A stretch of 64,000 nt of DNA from Rosa chinensis (lineage: Eukaryota > Streptophyta > Magnoliopsida > Rosales > Rosaceae): NCBI RefSeq assembly GCF_002994745.2, contig NC_037094.1, positions 43,165,139-43,229,138 of the forward strand. The letters are read 5' to 3'. The notes below the pieces were generated by a model. It was not told the origin of the DNA. It searched no databases and saw only the letters and a list, made by a program, of their open reading frames with translations. Position numbers and translations under genes: made by a program. Shown here one piece after another: positions 1 through 10,869 of this stretch; position 1 is the stretch's first letter; every line of letters begins with the position of its first letter.

Positions 1-578
1 TATGCTATCGGTGGGATATTTTCCGAGAAATCTGATGTCTATAGCTTCAGGGTCTTGGTATTGGAGATTATTAGCAGCAAGAAGAATAGCAGCTTCTATT
101 TATATGACCAACAACTTGGCTTCCTTGCCTATGTAAGTTCATACTCTAAAAACTAATGTAAAATAGTTGATTTTATGTGTAGTAGTCTAGCTCATTATTT
201 AGCTTAAACCATTAAGTTGAAGCTAAATACAACACTGTCTTAACAAGTCTTCACAACAACTAATGTGAAATTTTCAGGCTTGGAACTTGTGGAATGAAGG
301 CAGGGCATTGGAGTTAGTAGATGAAGTATTGGGTGATTCATACTCCTCATCAGAAGTAATGACAGGCGTGTGTTGGGCTTCTTTGTGTACAGGACAATAC
401 TGCGGATAAACCAACCATGGCGGATGTAGCTTCAATGCTAAACAACGAGAAAGATGGTCCACATCCAAAGAGGCCTGTGTCCACCATCCAAAACTCAGTT
501 TGTCATCCTGGACCATCCTATAAAAATACTAATTCCTCCAAAAATGAAGCTAGCGTTACAACTATAGAAGGACGTTAG
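1..578 (+). pseudogene. 3' end of a receptor-like Ser/Thr protein kinase, broken and cut by the window edge
   Basis: The first bases encode kinase subdomain IX ([16 protein letters not shown], then a V-L-E-I-I-S stretch), followed by a GT...AG intron from about 133 to 277. The next exon reads AWNLWNEGRALELVDEVLG, typical of the C-lobe of plant S-domain or cysteine-rich receptor-like kinases, which phosphorylate partners at the plasma membrane. Near 371-376 the frame shifts by one base: the first frame hits TAA at about 400, while the other frame continues with GLLCVQDNTADKPTMADV and a normal tail ending at TAG 576-578. The glycine usual after YSF is Arg here. One frameshift plus a changed core residue suggests a pseudogene, though a sequencing error could mimic the shift. 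The subfamily cannot be fixed because the ectodomain lies outside the window. Confidence 0.8.
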
Positions 579-1080
579 GCAACAGCAAATTGTTGCATCA
601 AAACCCATAGTAGGTAGACCCTCATTGATGCTTTTACACTGTATATACGGCGTGTACGTGAACACTCTTATTTGCATGAAGTTGAATCCTATCAATGAAT
701 AAAAAGACGTTCAGTTTTCTTTGCCTTTTGTTGAAACGTTCTTTCGAAGGATTACCTTCTTTGACGCTCCCCCAGATTTTGTTGCTAATTCAATTCTCAC
801 AAAAAAGCCAGCATTCAATGTTTGGCTGCGTCTGAGACATCTCAGACAAGTCTTTCAACTTTCAAGTTTATATTCAAGTCTCTCTGTAACATAAATTCTT
901 TGAACTTGAAAGTTAAATAATACTCTCTGCAGGAAAACACAAAAGTAACGGACTGCTCTGTTTTCTTGTTTCAAAGGTTACACGAGATAAACCACTCTTT
1001 GTTTTTTACTGGCAAATGGTATTTGGGAGTTCCAGAGAGCAACCTTGAAAAGCTCTCAGGCTTTCTGTGGCTTTCTACAT

Positions 1081-1088
1081 TATAAATA
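1081..1088 (+). promoter_or_regulatory. TATA-like box upstream of the LAX pseudogene
   Basis: TATAAATA lies about 158 bp before the ATG of the auxin-carrier pseudogene. Spacing and strand fit an inherited core promoter. Whether it is still used is unknown. Confidence 0.35.
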
Positions 1089-1238
1089 CCAGGTCAAACT
1101 TTCTAAACAAGGTGAAACAACCCTCCATTCTCTTCCGGGTAAGCAAAAGATCATGGCTTTTCACTCTCATTTACGTTTTGGTTTACTTCTAACCAGAAAG
1201 GTTGTTGCATCTTTCTCAGGTCGATTTTATCTGTAGCA

Positions 1239-1830
1239 ATGTTACCTTAGAAGCAAGCAGAGGAGGCCATAGTGAGCCAGAGCATTGATCATGAAGACAG
1301 AGTCGAAGAAATCCCGGATCACCATCAAACTGGTTTCAGCCTCAGCAACTTTCTCTGGCATGGTGGCTCTGTTTTATGATGCCTTGTTCAGCTGTGCGTC
1401 AAATCAAGTAAGAAACTTTAACGAAAACCCAACTCGGAATTTCTGCTTCTTGAGTACCCTTTGAGATTCTGAGAATTGGGCTTTGATTGTTTTTTACAGG
1501 TTGCTCAAGTTCTGCTGACATTGCCATACTATTTCTCTCAACTTGTTGCATATTTCAAGTGTTTTATGGCATTTTGGGAAGCTGGACTGTTTATATCATT
1601 AGTATTCTGTATGCTGAGTACCGAAGCCGGAAGGAGAAAAAAATGTAAACTTCAAGAACCATGTCATCCAGGTGAGTATTCTTCCAATATAGCCAAAACA
1701 ATGCCAAGAAGCCTAAAACCATTTTTTGATTCACTCCCTGTTTTACTTTGAAAATTGTTTGCAGTGGTTTGAAGGGCAAAATGGTTTGTTGGGTCCACAC
1801 TGGAAAGCAATTGGTTTAGCCTTCAATTGA
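1239..1830 (+). pseudogene. AUX1/LAX auxin influx carrier, N-terminal fragment pseudogene
   Basis: Auxin influx carriers of the AUX1/LAX family are proton symporters of about 480 residues in the plasma membrane. The ATG at 1239 opens with MLP and then TAG at codon 4, where the family has Gln (MLPQKQ). The frame continues to FLWHGGSV, shifts by one base near 1371, then gives YDALFSCASNQ. A GT...AG intron (1408-1499) sits at the family's usual N-Q/V-A-Q junction. Exon 2 gives VAQVLLTLPYYFSQL, lacks about five residues, then shifts frame into FYGILGSWTVYIISILYAEY. Another shift near 1645 precedes NFKNHVIQ. After a second intron, WFEGQNGLLGPHWKAIGLAF ends in TGA at 1828-1830. Only about the first quarter of the protein is present. 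Three or more lesions and truncation make it a clear pseudogene, probably LAX2-like from the start sequence. Confidence 0.88.
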
Positions 1831-2141
1831 TCCACACAATTTTTGTATACATATTTACTCTGCACTTAGTGATACCATTTTTTCTAGTCTTATACTCTAC
1901 GTTAAAAGAATTTCTCTTTTAAAATTAATTCGTCTAAATTGATAATAACAAAACTTAACATACATCGTTGAGTCATTTCCCATAATTAATCTTTTGGGGC
2001 ACCACTTATCTATAGTTCTATACTTCTATACGACATGAGGTAGTAGTTTGAATACTTTACTTTTTTGTTTTTTTTTAACTGCCGTATGAGAGTGACACTA
2101 GGGTAAATATGAGATTTTAATTGTGGATGTCAATTAAGAAG

Positions 2142-2473
2142 AAGAAGAATTGGCAGCAATGGGAATTTGGAGCTCGTAGACGGGAAAGAGAGTTCTGCTG
2201 TAATGGGTCTATTGATTTGATATACATAAATGACTAACACGATGTTTAACTTTCAAGCCTTGTATAAGAAAACTGCGGTGTTCACTTAATCAGTAACTGG
2301 TCATAAAAAGAAGAATTGGCAGCAATGGGAATTTGGAGCTCGTAGACGGGAAAGAGAGTTTTGCTGTAATGGGTCTATTGATTTGATATACATAAATGAC
2401 TAACACGATGTTTAACTTTCAAGCCTTGTATAAGAAAACTGCGGTGTTCACTTAATCAATATCTGGTCATAAA
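2142..2473 (+). repeat. Tandem direct duplication, two copies of about 166 bp
   Basis: The block beginning AAGAAGAATTGGCAGCAATG is repeated at a 166-bp offset with only a few differences over its whole length. No coding potential is seen. The near identity suggests a recent duplication. Confidence 0.9.
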
Positions 2474-3840
2474 AATTTTACTAAACCACCATTAGGTGTA
2501 AATCTAATAGTTGAAATTAATTATTATTAAGTTGCCTTGTTTTGTTTTTCATGGTTAGATATACTAATTTTATTAGTCAGTTATTGAATAGGTAAACACT
2601 GTTGTTGTATAATTTATTTTAACCTTTTTAGTTATTTTTATGCGATTTTTATGACGAACACAAAAGGCCCAAATAAGGAAACTTATAATCTGGACCCTTT
2701 GGATGCCAGTCACCTAATCATACTCATTACACCCAACACCTAAAGCCCAAAAAGAAAACTTTAAATTGCACACCTTTTGGAAATTTTGGTGAAATTAAGA
2801 AGCAGATGAAGAGAGCCATCCATGGCGGCTTTTTGGCGCGCCGGTCGGCATCGTATTAGATTCACCCGGCACCATTTTTTTGCAGAATGAGCCGGGTCGA
2901 CGTCCCTCTGCCGCACGTCGCCATGACCGGCACCGCAGAGATCCGCGCCTTAGCGGTCCCACCGCCTGCGACCCACACCGCCACGGGCCTCGACGTCGCA
3001 ACCCACGCATATAGAAAAACCAACGCCACCGCAGAAAAACCAACGCCACCACAGAAAAACCGACCCTGGTCCAGGTCTCCTGCCACACACCTCCATCGAG
3101 TCTACTCCTTGGCGCCGTCGAGTAAGGAAAAAACCGGCATCAGAGCTAGATCTCCGCTCCTGTTTGAACAACCACCACGCACCATCCCCGCCAAACCCGC
3201 CGACAAGCCCCGAGCAAACCTCATTTGATGGAACCCCATGAGCAATAGCCATCAATACCTATCCAGCAGCAGTCTCCATGACAGCGGCGAGGCCAGAGGC
3301 CAGCCTGGTATCCAAACGCCGCCGGACGAGAATGAATTCTTGGATCGGAAAAGTTCAGGAATGGTGTAAATACACTCCTATGAAGCATAGATACGCGATT
3401 TTGAGAGCGAATTCCATACCGATATAAAATACAGGTGCAATATGCGTTGGATACGGTCGGATACGCTGTGGATACGTACACGACGTATCTTTCTTAACTA
3501 GGATACGTTATTTTGTAGGGATAATGACCACTTACCCATAGAATACCAAAATGCAACCTCATACACTCCACCAACTTATTTTCAACCCCACTCACACAAA
3601 AGTTTTCTCTTTTCCTCCCAACTATTCCTTTCACTTATATGTTTATCCCAGGAATACCCCTCTCTCTTTCTAATTCTTGCTTTTACTATTATTTTACTTT
3701 TGATGAAACGTGGTGGGCCCATCTTGAATTTATTGATCTAAATTATAATTGCAGCTAAACTTCATCCTCTGAATTTGAAGGTAGACAGTTAAAATTACTA
3801 TTCATAATTTCGATCGTCGATAGACTTGAGTTAAATGTTA
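2474..3840. other. Intergenic stretch with a GC-rich block, no gene recognised
   Basis: From 2474 to 2790 the DNA is AT-rich without features. From 2815 to about 3350 it is GC-rich and open in several frames on both strands (for example 113 codons on + at 2887-3228), with a threefold imperfect repeat of GCCACCGCAGAAAAACC at about 3023-3062. No domain is recognisable and the composition resembles LINE or LTR-element leaders. From 3400 to 3510 the word GGATACG recurs. From 3520 to 3840 it is AT-rich with nothing supported. Confidence 0.5.
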
Positions 3841-3845
3841 TCTGC

Positions 3846-4040
3846 AAAAATACTAGCAAAGAATTGAGAAAAGAAAGAGAAAAGTTGAGAAAATTGAAAG
3901 ACTTCAGAGAAAGTCTTAAAAGAGAAACTCCCGATTACTGAGATATCATTTTTAGACTTCAAACAAGAATCTATAAAATAGAAGAAGATATTGAAAATCT
4001 CTTATATATACTCAAAGAGGAACAAAAACCTCTTGATTAG
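3846..4040 (+). pseudogene. Short charged coiled-coil-like reading frame upstream of the primer site
   Basis: One frame gives a Lys/Glu/Leu-rich stretch (KELRKEREKLRKLKDF) then, after TGA at 3939-3941, another heptad-like stretch (IEEDIENLLYILKEEQ), ending at TAG 4038-4040. No in-frame ATG is seen close upstream. Small coiled-coil proteins occur in some caulimovirids, but the position in front of the primer site is odd. It may be chance composition. Confidence 0.3.
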
Positions 4041-4068
4041 ATGAGCTTTGGTTAGATCCGCAAATCAT

Positions 4069-4080
4069 TGGTATAAGAGC
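4069..4080 (+). promoter_or_regulatory. Pararetroviral primer-binding site (tRNA-Met)
   Basis: TGGTATAAGAGC matches the caulimovirid minus-strand primer site TGGTATCAGAGC at 11 of 12 positions and lies 31 bp before the first long reading frame, the expected place. Confidence 0.75.
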
Positions 4081-4110
4081 TTGTAAAATAGCTCAGCAGG
4101 GGAATCCCCA

Positions 4111-5190
4111 ATGGGGACAATGTCTGATTTGATAATAGAGAGACTGAATTCTCTATTAAAATCCTCTGATGAAAAATATCAGAACCTGCAAAAAGAAATA
4201 TCTAGATATCAAGATCATCTAGAAAAAATACCTGTTATAATCCACCAATTAGAAAAATTGGAAAACAAACTGGATTATATCAAGGAACTTCCAAAAACGG
4301 AAGAAGAAAAGCTAACAAGTGTTAGTAGAAAAATCAATGCACAGCAAAAAACGCTGGATTCTATGAAAAATATACTGAAGGACAAGAAAGTGCCTACAGT
4401 AAAAACAAAGAAAGCTAATGGATTCAAACCATTAGAAAGACCAGAAAAGAATCATGTTCCAAATATGATTTTTCTGGATCCATCAACTAGTTCTACTAGT
4501 ATTCGGTATGAAAATCCAAAAGAAACTCGAGATGTCAAAATGATGAGCATCTTCGGGAAAAAGAAAGGAGTACAACTCCTAAATGCTGAAGAATTCGAAT
4601 TTAACGAAATCGAGCAAGAGGAAAAAAACGCCTCAATTCCAAAGCTAAATTTTAAACAAATCTACAAAAGGGGAACGTTTGACCTGATGGATAGCCATCA
4701 TTTCAGACTATTGGAATTTACAACCCCCTCCACAACAGGAGAAACAGATCTACTGCTGATCACTCCTGAAGAAGTTGCCAGAGCAAGAACAAAAAAGTAT
4801 CAATTTATGCACATTGGAGTAGTCCAAGTAGGCATAAAATTACTTGCTCGAGAAGGTATAAACTATTCAGTTCTATGTGCCTTACAAGACAATAGACTAA
4901 CAGATTTTCAAGTTAGTCTTCTGGGAACACTTGAAGCATCTTTGTGCAACCAAGTGGCCTATTTTAACTGTTTCCCAAATTTCTCAACCAGCTTGAAAGA
5001 TGCAGCTCACTATCTAAGACTGAGAGTCAAGACAGATGACATATCTATGAAAAATGATATGCAAGAACTCACAATAGTACACAGGATATACTATGAGCTG
5101 ATGAGTACCACGGTAGAGCCAAAGACAAGGATATCAAACATCCCTGGTCTTACTACTGGATTCCTCACCAGTCAGAAGAACCATTCATAA
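4111..5190 (+). pseudogene. Caulimovirid movement protein region (30K superfamily)
   Basis: The 359-codon frame begins MGTMSDLIIERLNSLL, with a coiled-coil-like N-terminus (about residues 5-100). A 30K-superfamily core follows at about residues 190-320, with QFMHIGVVQVGIKLL and FQVSLLGTLEASLCNQ. Such proteins line plasmodesmata and move virus between cells. The frame ends at TAA 5188-5190, but the same frame then stays open without a stop to 6834. Movement and coat regions therefore form one reading frame interrupted once, which fits a polyprotein that gained a stop, although a natural termination cannot be excluded. The start at 4111 is the first ATG after the primer site; another in-frame ATG follows at 4120. 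Confidence 0.8.
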
Positions 5191-6834
5191 CAGATTCACA
5201 AGGTTACTTGGAATAAAGTAACTTTTCCTATTGAATGGAAATTATTTGGTCCAAAGCTACCAGCAGAAAGTGCAAAAGCTAAAATTTATGAAAGTAGAAA
5301 GACTAGAGAAATTAGTCTAAATTTTGACAATCACAGAAAAAGTGATGTCTGTCCTGAAAACAGCAGGATAAACAAAAATCTTCTCAGAAGAAACTACAGC
5401 ACTAGAGAAGCTAGTGTTAGTGGTACAAAAAACTCTGAAGAACCATTAGAGTCTATCATTGAAGAAGAATTAGAAGCTGATCTAAATAGACCAGTTAATA
5501 TGCTTAGAGCACAAAAGCTCTATGATCTCTATGAAGAAGCAGAATTCTGCGAAAATCCTGAACGATTAGAAAAACTAATCGAAGAAATGAAAAATTTCAA
5601 ACCAGGAAAGGAAAGAAAACTCCTTCCCTACCAAGATGTTGAAATGGAAGAAGGAGAAAGCTCCAAAACTTTCATTATTAGAGAAAAGGGAAAACTGAAA
5701 CTCCCTATACAGAAAGCCCCTACGGGCAGAAATGGAGAAAGAAATTCTCAAAGATTTGTCCTAGAGGACAAGATATCCAGAGTACCAATTTCCAATTATG
5801 GTATCTGGCTAGATCTAGATAAAGCTCTAGACAAGAGAAAAACTCTTGACCAATGGGTAGACAGCCTGATGATGGCCTCTGCTCTTACCCTTGGAAAATT
5901 TGAAGCTCCTGATCTTCAGATGTACTTTGAAACTACCCTTACTGGAGTAGCAAAAAAGTACTACTTCTATTTCAAAGAGACAGCCAGAGGAAAAGAGTGG
6001 CTGGAAGAGATTAAAACTTCAAAATGTCCGTATGATTTTGCAGTACCCCTGTACGATCAGTTCTGTGGAGATCTCTCAAATCTAAGTGAAAACGCTAAAA
6101 AAATGGCCAAATCAAATATCTATGCTCTCAAGATTTGTGACATGAGATATTTTGAAGAATACTTGAATGAATTTCAAGAATATTACTATACGATTGGTGA
6201 ACTAGAGAATACTGATCTAGTCAACCTGTTGCACAGGAAACTCCCTGAACCATGGAGAACAGCTGTGAGAGAAAGCATAGCTGAAAAACCAATTGAAAGA
6301 TTTTCAGTTGGAGGAATTGCCGACAGAATTAAGCAATTACTGAAAGAACAGTGCAAAGCCAATCTTAGAGCAAAGATGTCTAAGAAACAACTCAAAGGAG
6401 TTGAAAATTTCTGTTATGGAATACTGGATATGCCAACCAACTGGGGATGTCATGAATCCAAGTTCCACAGAAAGAAAAAAGAAAAGTATTACTCTAAAAA
6501 ATTCAGAAAGAGTAATAGAAAGAAAGATTGGAAATTCAAGAAAAGTTCCAATTTCAAGAAACAACAGGATGAAGATCCTAAAAAGAAATTCTTCAAGAAA
6601 AAGAAAAATAGTCATCAGCATAAACAACAACAACAACCCAGCAAGAAAGCTTGCAGATGTTGGTTATGTAAGGCTGAAGGGCACTATGCCAATGAATGCC
6701 CGGAAAAGGGTAAAAGATCTACTAAAGCTCTCTTTGAAGAATATGAGCATATAGTAGAATCAACAAATATGAAAGGCTACGAAATAGCCTATTCTGATGA
6801 TGAAGAAGACGATAGGTCAGTATATTCTGTCTAG
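5191..6834 (+). pseudogene. Caulimovirid coat protein region with zinc knuckle
   Basis: The frame continues directly from the movement region, with its first ATG at 5500 (444 codons). It has an acidic N-terminal part, a central region with W and Y clusters typical of pararetroviral capsids (about 5780-6360), a strongly basic Lys-rich tract (about 6460-6640) and a CCHC knuckle CWLCKAEGHYANEC at about 6658-6699. The knuckle and basic tract bind nucleic acid during packaging. An acidic Ser/Asp/Glu tail runs to TAG 6832-6834. Downstream the same frame stays open apart from TGA at 6925, so the stop may be secondary. No other capsid copy is present. Confidence 0.78.
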
Positions 6835-7524
6835 TCTGAAGAAGAAGAATCATCTGACTCTGAAACAGATTCCGAAGTAGAATACTTAGAATCTAGACAG
6901 ATGAATGTTCTAAAAATCAAAAACTGAGAAGAAAGTAAGACAGAATCTTTAATGTCTTCTTATCAGGTGAACCCTGGTACATTCGTTTGTGACTACTGCC
7001 TATGTCACGAAAAGGATGGTCTCCCTATGTTCTGTGAAGAGTCAAAAAAGACTTATCACAAAGAATGCTTCATAGCTGAAGCAAAAAGAAAAACCAAGAA
7101 TGGCCTTGTCAGCCAATTGGTAGAACAAGAATATGAAGAATATTTCTCTGAACAAAAAGAGAAAGAAGTAGAAACTTTGTTCCAAGAAGTCATGGAACCA
7201 TCTTCCTCAGAAAAGGAAGAAATCATCGATGAAGAAAAAATCGATGAAAATATTGAATTTGTTGAAACACCAGAAATTGTTCCAGAAGAATGTAAACCAT
7301 TGATTCCAAAAGAACAAGCTCAAGAAAATGAGCTTCAACAATCGAAAGTCGTCTCTACTAGTAGATACAGCAACTATATAGAGATTGGACTAAAATTCCC
7401 TGATCACAAAAAATACCATCTACATGCCTTTGTAGATAATGAATCAGGATTTACTGTTGCAATTCCAGAAGAACTTCGGAAAGAAGATAAGAAAAGAACA
7501 GCTACTGGTGTCACCTTACAATGA
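6835..7524 (+). pseudogene. Caulimovirid Cys-rich segment and N-terminal half of aspartic protease
   Basis: After an acidic linker with a TGA at 6925, the frame from ATG 6952 holds a Cys/His cluster (CDYCLCHEKDGLPMFC, then YHKEC), comparable to the second Cys-rich motif found after the coat zinc knuckle in some caulimovirids. A long acidic linker follows, then the start of a retropepsin fold at about 7370-7500. Where an active protease has Asp-Thr-Gly, this copy reads Asp-Asn-Glu (7435-7443), so the catalytic triplet is lost. The frame ends at TGA 7522-7524, and the second half of the protease lies in another frame starting at 7521. Confidence 0.7.
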
Positions 7525-8474
7525 ACAAAGTAGCAAAAAATGTTCATATCACCATTGGTGGAGGAACGTTTATCATCCACAATGTCTGGCAATCTGAAGG
7601 CCAAGGCTCAAATTTCTTGTTGGCAAATGACTTTATTCTCCAACAGAGATTTATTCAGGATGAAGAAGCGATAGGCTTCAGAAAAGGAGAATGGGTGTTC
7701 TGGGCAAATCGGCTTACCCAAGCCAAAAGTGTAGTAGGACCAAACTTTACTACACAATATCAGTGATCACAACAGAATAGTGGTGATCTTACCCCCTACA
7801 AACCCAAATTTGAATCCATACTCCAAATCAAACAACAAGAAGAATTACTTGTTGAAGAATCTTCTAAAGAAGAAGAAGAAGAAACTAGTGAAGAAGAAGA
7901 AGCTAGTTTCGTTCATGAGCATAACCTCAAGCACTTTCAGAATAAGCTTGAGTCTCAGAAAATTCCCACTCTTGAAAAAATCAAGAAACTACTCGAACAG
8001 AATATCGATGTAGATCCTCAGAAGTTTTGGGAAAAAGACCCAATGGTCTGTGAATTGAGATTACATGATATGAATACTATCTGTCATGTTAAAGCCATTC
8101 CTCAATACAAAGAGGAAGATCAAAAGGAATTCAGAAAAGATATTGAAGATCTCCTGAACAAGAGATTAATTCAACCTTCCACTAGCGCTCATCATGCTCC
8201 AGCATTCTACGTGAGAAATCATGCAGAAAATCTAAGAGGAAAAGCTAGAATGGTGATTGACTATAGAGATGTCAACAAGAAGACTGTTAAAGACGGTTAT
8301 CAAATTGCTCAAGTAAGAGTATTGATCAACCAGCTTAGAGGAGCTAAAGTCTTTTCAAAATTCGAAGCAAAGTCGAGTTTTTGGCAGGTCAAGATGCATC
8401 CTGAGAGTGTTCCTCTCACTGCATTTGGAACATCACAAGGACATTACGAATGGTTAGTAATGCTTTTGGCCTAA
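7521..8474 (+). pseudogene. Caulimovirid protease C-terminal half and reverse transcriptase N-terminal part
   Basis: This frame (third frame of the window) carries IGGGTFIIHNVWQ and NFLLANDFIL, the second half of a caulimovirid aspartic protease. It then crosses TGA 7764-7766 and stays open to 8474. The segment 7830-8010 is Glu-rich. From 8043 it reads as the fingers and early palm of a pararetroviral reverse transcriptase (LNKRLIQPSTSAHHAPAF, MVIDYRDVNKKT). Asp has become Glu at the first catalytic motif (SKFEAKSSFWQV). The frame shifts near 8465, just before the FGLKQAPSIFQR motif, which is in another frame. Several independent lesions show an old copy. Confidence 0.78.
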
Positions 8475-9825
8475 AGCAAGCTCCCTCAATCTTCCAGAGA
8501 AAGATGGACAACATCTTCAAATATGTTAGGAGTTCTACGTCGTCTACATAGATGACATCCTTGTCTTCTCCAAAAACAGAGAAGAACACATGAAACACCT
8601 CCACGAGGTTGTCAAGCTGATAGTTCAGCATGGAATTATCCTAGGAGAGAAGAAAATCTTCTTTATCCTTGATGAAGTTGATTTCCTAGGAATAAATATC
8701 AAAAATGGAGTGATAAAACTTCAACCTCATATCCTCGAGAAGATCTGGAAATTCCCAGATAGAATTCCTGATGCTAAGAGTCTAGAGAGATTCCTTGGTG
8801 TCATAAATTATGGGAGAGATTTCATTCCCAAAATCTCAGGACTAACAGCAATGTTATCTCCTAAAACAAGTTCCAAAAGAAAATGGAACTTCACAACAGA
8901 TGATGAAAAGACTGTAAAGCAGATAAAAACTCTCTGCAAAAACCTCCCTCCTCTACAACAACCAGAGGAAAATGATGAAATTATCCTCCAAACAGATGCG
9001 AGTGATAATTATTGGTCCAGTGTAGTTCTGGCGAAAGCGCCTGGAACAAACATTAAAAAGATCTGTAAATTTTGTAGTGGCAAGTTCAGCCCTACAGAAC
9101 TAAATTATCCCACAGGGTAAAAGGAAATTTTGGCTGTCAAGAAAACTATTTTAAACTCTCCAGCTTTTCTTGGAAAACCCTTTACTGTCCGCACTGATTG
9201 TGCTAGAGTAAAGAATTTCAAAAATTTTAAACTAGATAAAGCTGCTAATAGAGGAAGATTAGCCAACTGGAAATTGTTTCTTAACCAATATGATTATATT
9301 GTGAAATTAATTGCAGGAAACAAGAATTATCTTCCAGACGCCTTAACCAGAGAACTAGCAATGTTCAGCCGGAAAGATGACGACGAAGGTCGCAATCCTA
9401 AAAGCAGAAAAGCAACTGGAAAAGAACATGAAGCTGAGGATCCCAAAGAAAAAATCCTCAAGAGATTCTTGCTAGGTCCAAAAGGACTAGCCCCAACTGA
9501 TCAATCCCAGGGTAAAGGATTGGCTAGCCCGTCTCAAACGGCAGACGGTAAAGGCTCATCAAGATTGTTGACGGCTATTGCTTTGCCAAAAAGCAAACCT
9601 ACTCGAACTGGAGTAATAAATGTTTTTAACTATGAACTTCAAACATTTGATGCTCCTGTGTTCAGAACTGGCAGGAGACTAGCTTACCACCAGAAAGCAA
9701 TTCTGGATAATCTCCTATTTGCTTTTCAGGAAAGAAGCAGTGGTCTGATGTTCCCAGCGCTCTTTGCATTAGCTGAAGAACTTTTTGAAAATGCTAGACC
9801 ACAGTTTGAAGAAATTCACACATAG
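8475..9825 (+). pseudogene. Caulimovirid reverse transcriptase palm/thumb and RNase H
   Basis: A short piece (8462-8530) with FGLKQAPSIFQR is in frame 2. From 8533 the sequence is in frame 1 and shows the catalytic YIDD at 8545-8556, the thumb, and the connection FLGVINYGRDFIPK. RNase H starts at about 8985 with TDASDNYW. TAA at 9118-9120 interrupts the domain, which resumes with EILAVKK and runs past NYLPDALTREL at about 9355. Together with the upstream part this enzyme would copy the pregenomic RNA into DNA and remove RNA. A linker with no recognised domain follows to TAG 9823-9825. The combination of broken frames makes it non-functional. Confidence 0.8.
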
Positions 9826-9929
9826 CAGAGTGTTGTCAGAAAACAAAAAATCCACTTCCTTGAAGATCCAGAAAGTGCTAGGATCCCTATCATAGCACTA
9901 AAAGAATCAGACTGACATGAATTTCATAG

Positions 9930-10658
9930 CTGATAGGAAGTCATAATTCTGAGGACCGTATTCCTCCAACTCTCTTCATTATTTCTGGACCTTATGTTGG
10001 GCGATACTTGATCAATGTTCAGAGTGAACATCCTCAAGAACACAAGCTTTGGCTTGTTGAAAATGGTTTTGTTCATAATCTTTGGAGCAAAACGAATGAT
10101 GATCTCAAAGGCCTGCCCCCCATCATCGTCAACACAGTCAAAAATATTAGAAAAAATGACTGTAGTCTGAGATTAAAATTCAGATCCACTCCACCAGAAT
10201 GGATTCAGAGGTCAAACGGCGAAGTTGAATACATTTCTCCTTATCACTATATAAGAATTATTCAACGAAGATATCTGCAGCCTGCCTATGTGGGATACAA
10301 TGGCGAGCCAAATTCAAGCATTCCATGGATGAAGGCCATGTCCCTTGAATATCTCAAGAAGATCATCTCTTAAAAAGACACAAACAATACCTTCCTGGCA
10401 GCAGGAGAAAAGACAATAATCACTGCTTACGATCATCCTGACGTAGTTAGCAGTGACATTTTCCTATCTCTCACAAGAAAGGAGATAGACTCGACATTAG
10501 CATGCTTACAATGGGTTGAAAGGCTGGAAACAGACAACCATTACAAGATGTATGTTGATATAGATGTCGAAGACAATGCCACAACTACTAGAATGGCCCA
10601 GGCATACAACGACTCCTTTGTCCTTGGCCACAATTCAGAAACAGACGAGAACATGTGA
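9930..10658 (+). pseudogene. Unrecognised caulimovirid coding region downstream of RNase H
   Basis: After a frame change near 9920, frame 3 is open from 9930 to TAA 10371-10373 and again to TGA 10656-10658. It includes LFIISGPYVGRYLINVQ, EHKLWLVENGFVHNLW and a basic stretch IRIIQRRYLQPAY. It sits between RNase H and the promoter, where caulimoviruses carry the translation transactivator and florendoviruses a second reading frame. I do not recognise a domain with certainty. The G-P-x-x-G-x-Y pattern recalls the RNase H-like N-terminal fold of transactivators, but that is only a suggestion. Codon use matches the virus coding regions upstream. Confidence 0.5.
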
Positions 10659-10869
10659 AGCAGCAGGTGTTGAAAGCACCGAAAGTACTTTTGGACTTTT
10701 CCCAAAAGTTGCTTTTGCTTTTCAAAAAGATAGGTGAAAAACACTTCACCTAAAGGAATCCGTTTTTCCCTGATCAACCTCCACCAGCAGGAGCACTCAG
10801 AAAAGTAGGAAATCACGGAGCCGTCCTGTACATTTTTATTTTTTGAATTCTAGTTTGAGTTCTGCTCCC

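Noticed and set aside
2887..3228. 113-codon Pro/Thr-rich frame
   Set aside because: Open in several frames on both strands because of GC content; it contains a simple internal repeat and no domain.
4069..4080. tRNA gene
   Set aside because: The match is only to the 3' end of tRNA-Met used as primer; no cloverleaf is present around it.
7780..8013. Lys-rich 77-codon frame in the pararetrovirus
   Set aside because: Overlaps the main protease-RT frame, which continues through this segment with viral codon use; it is a shadow of the Glu-rich linker.
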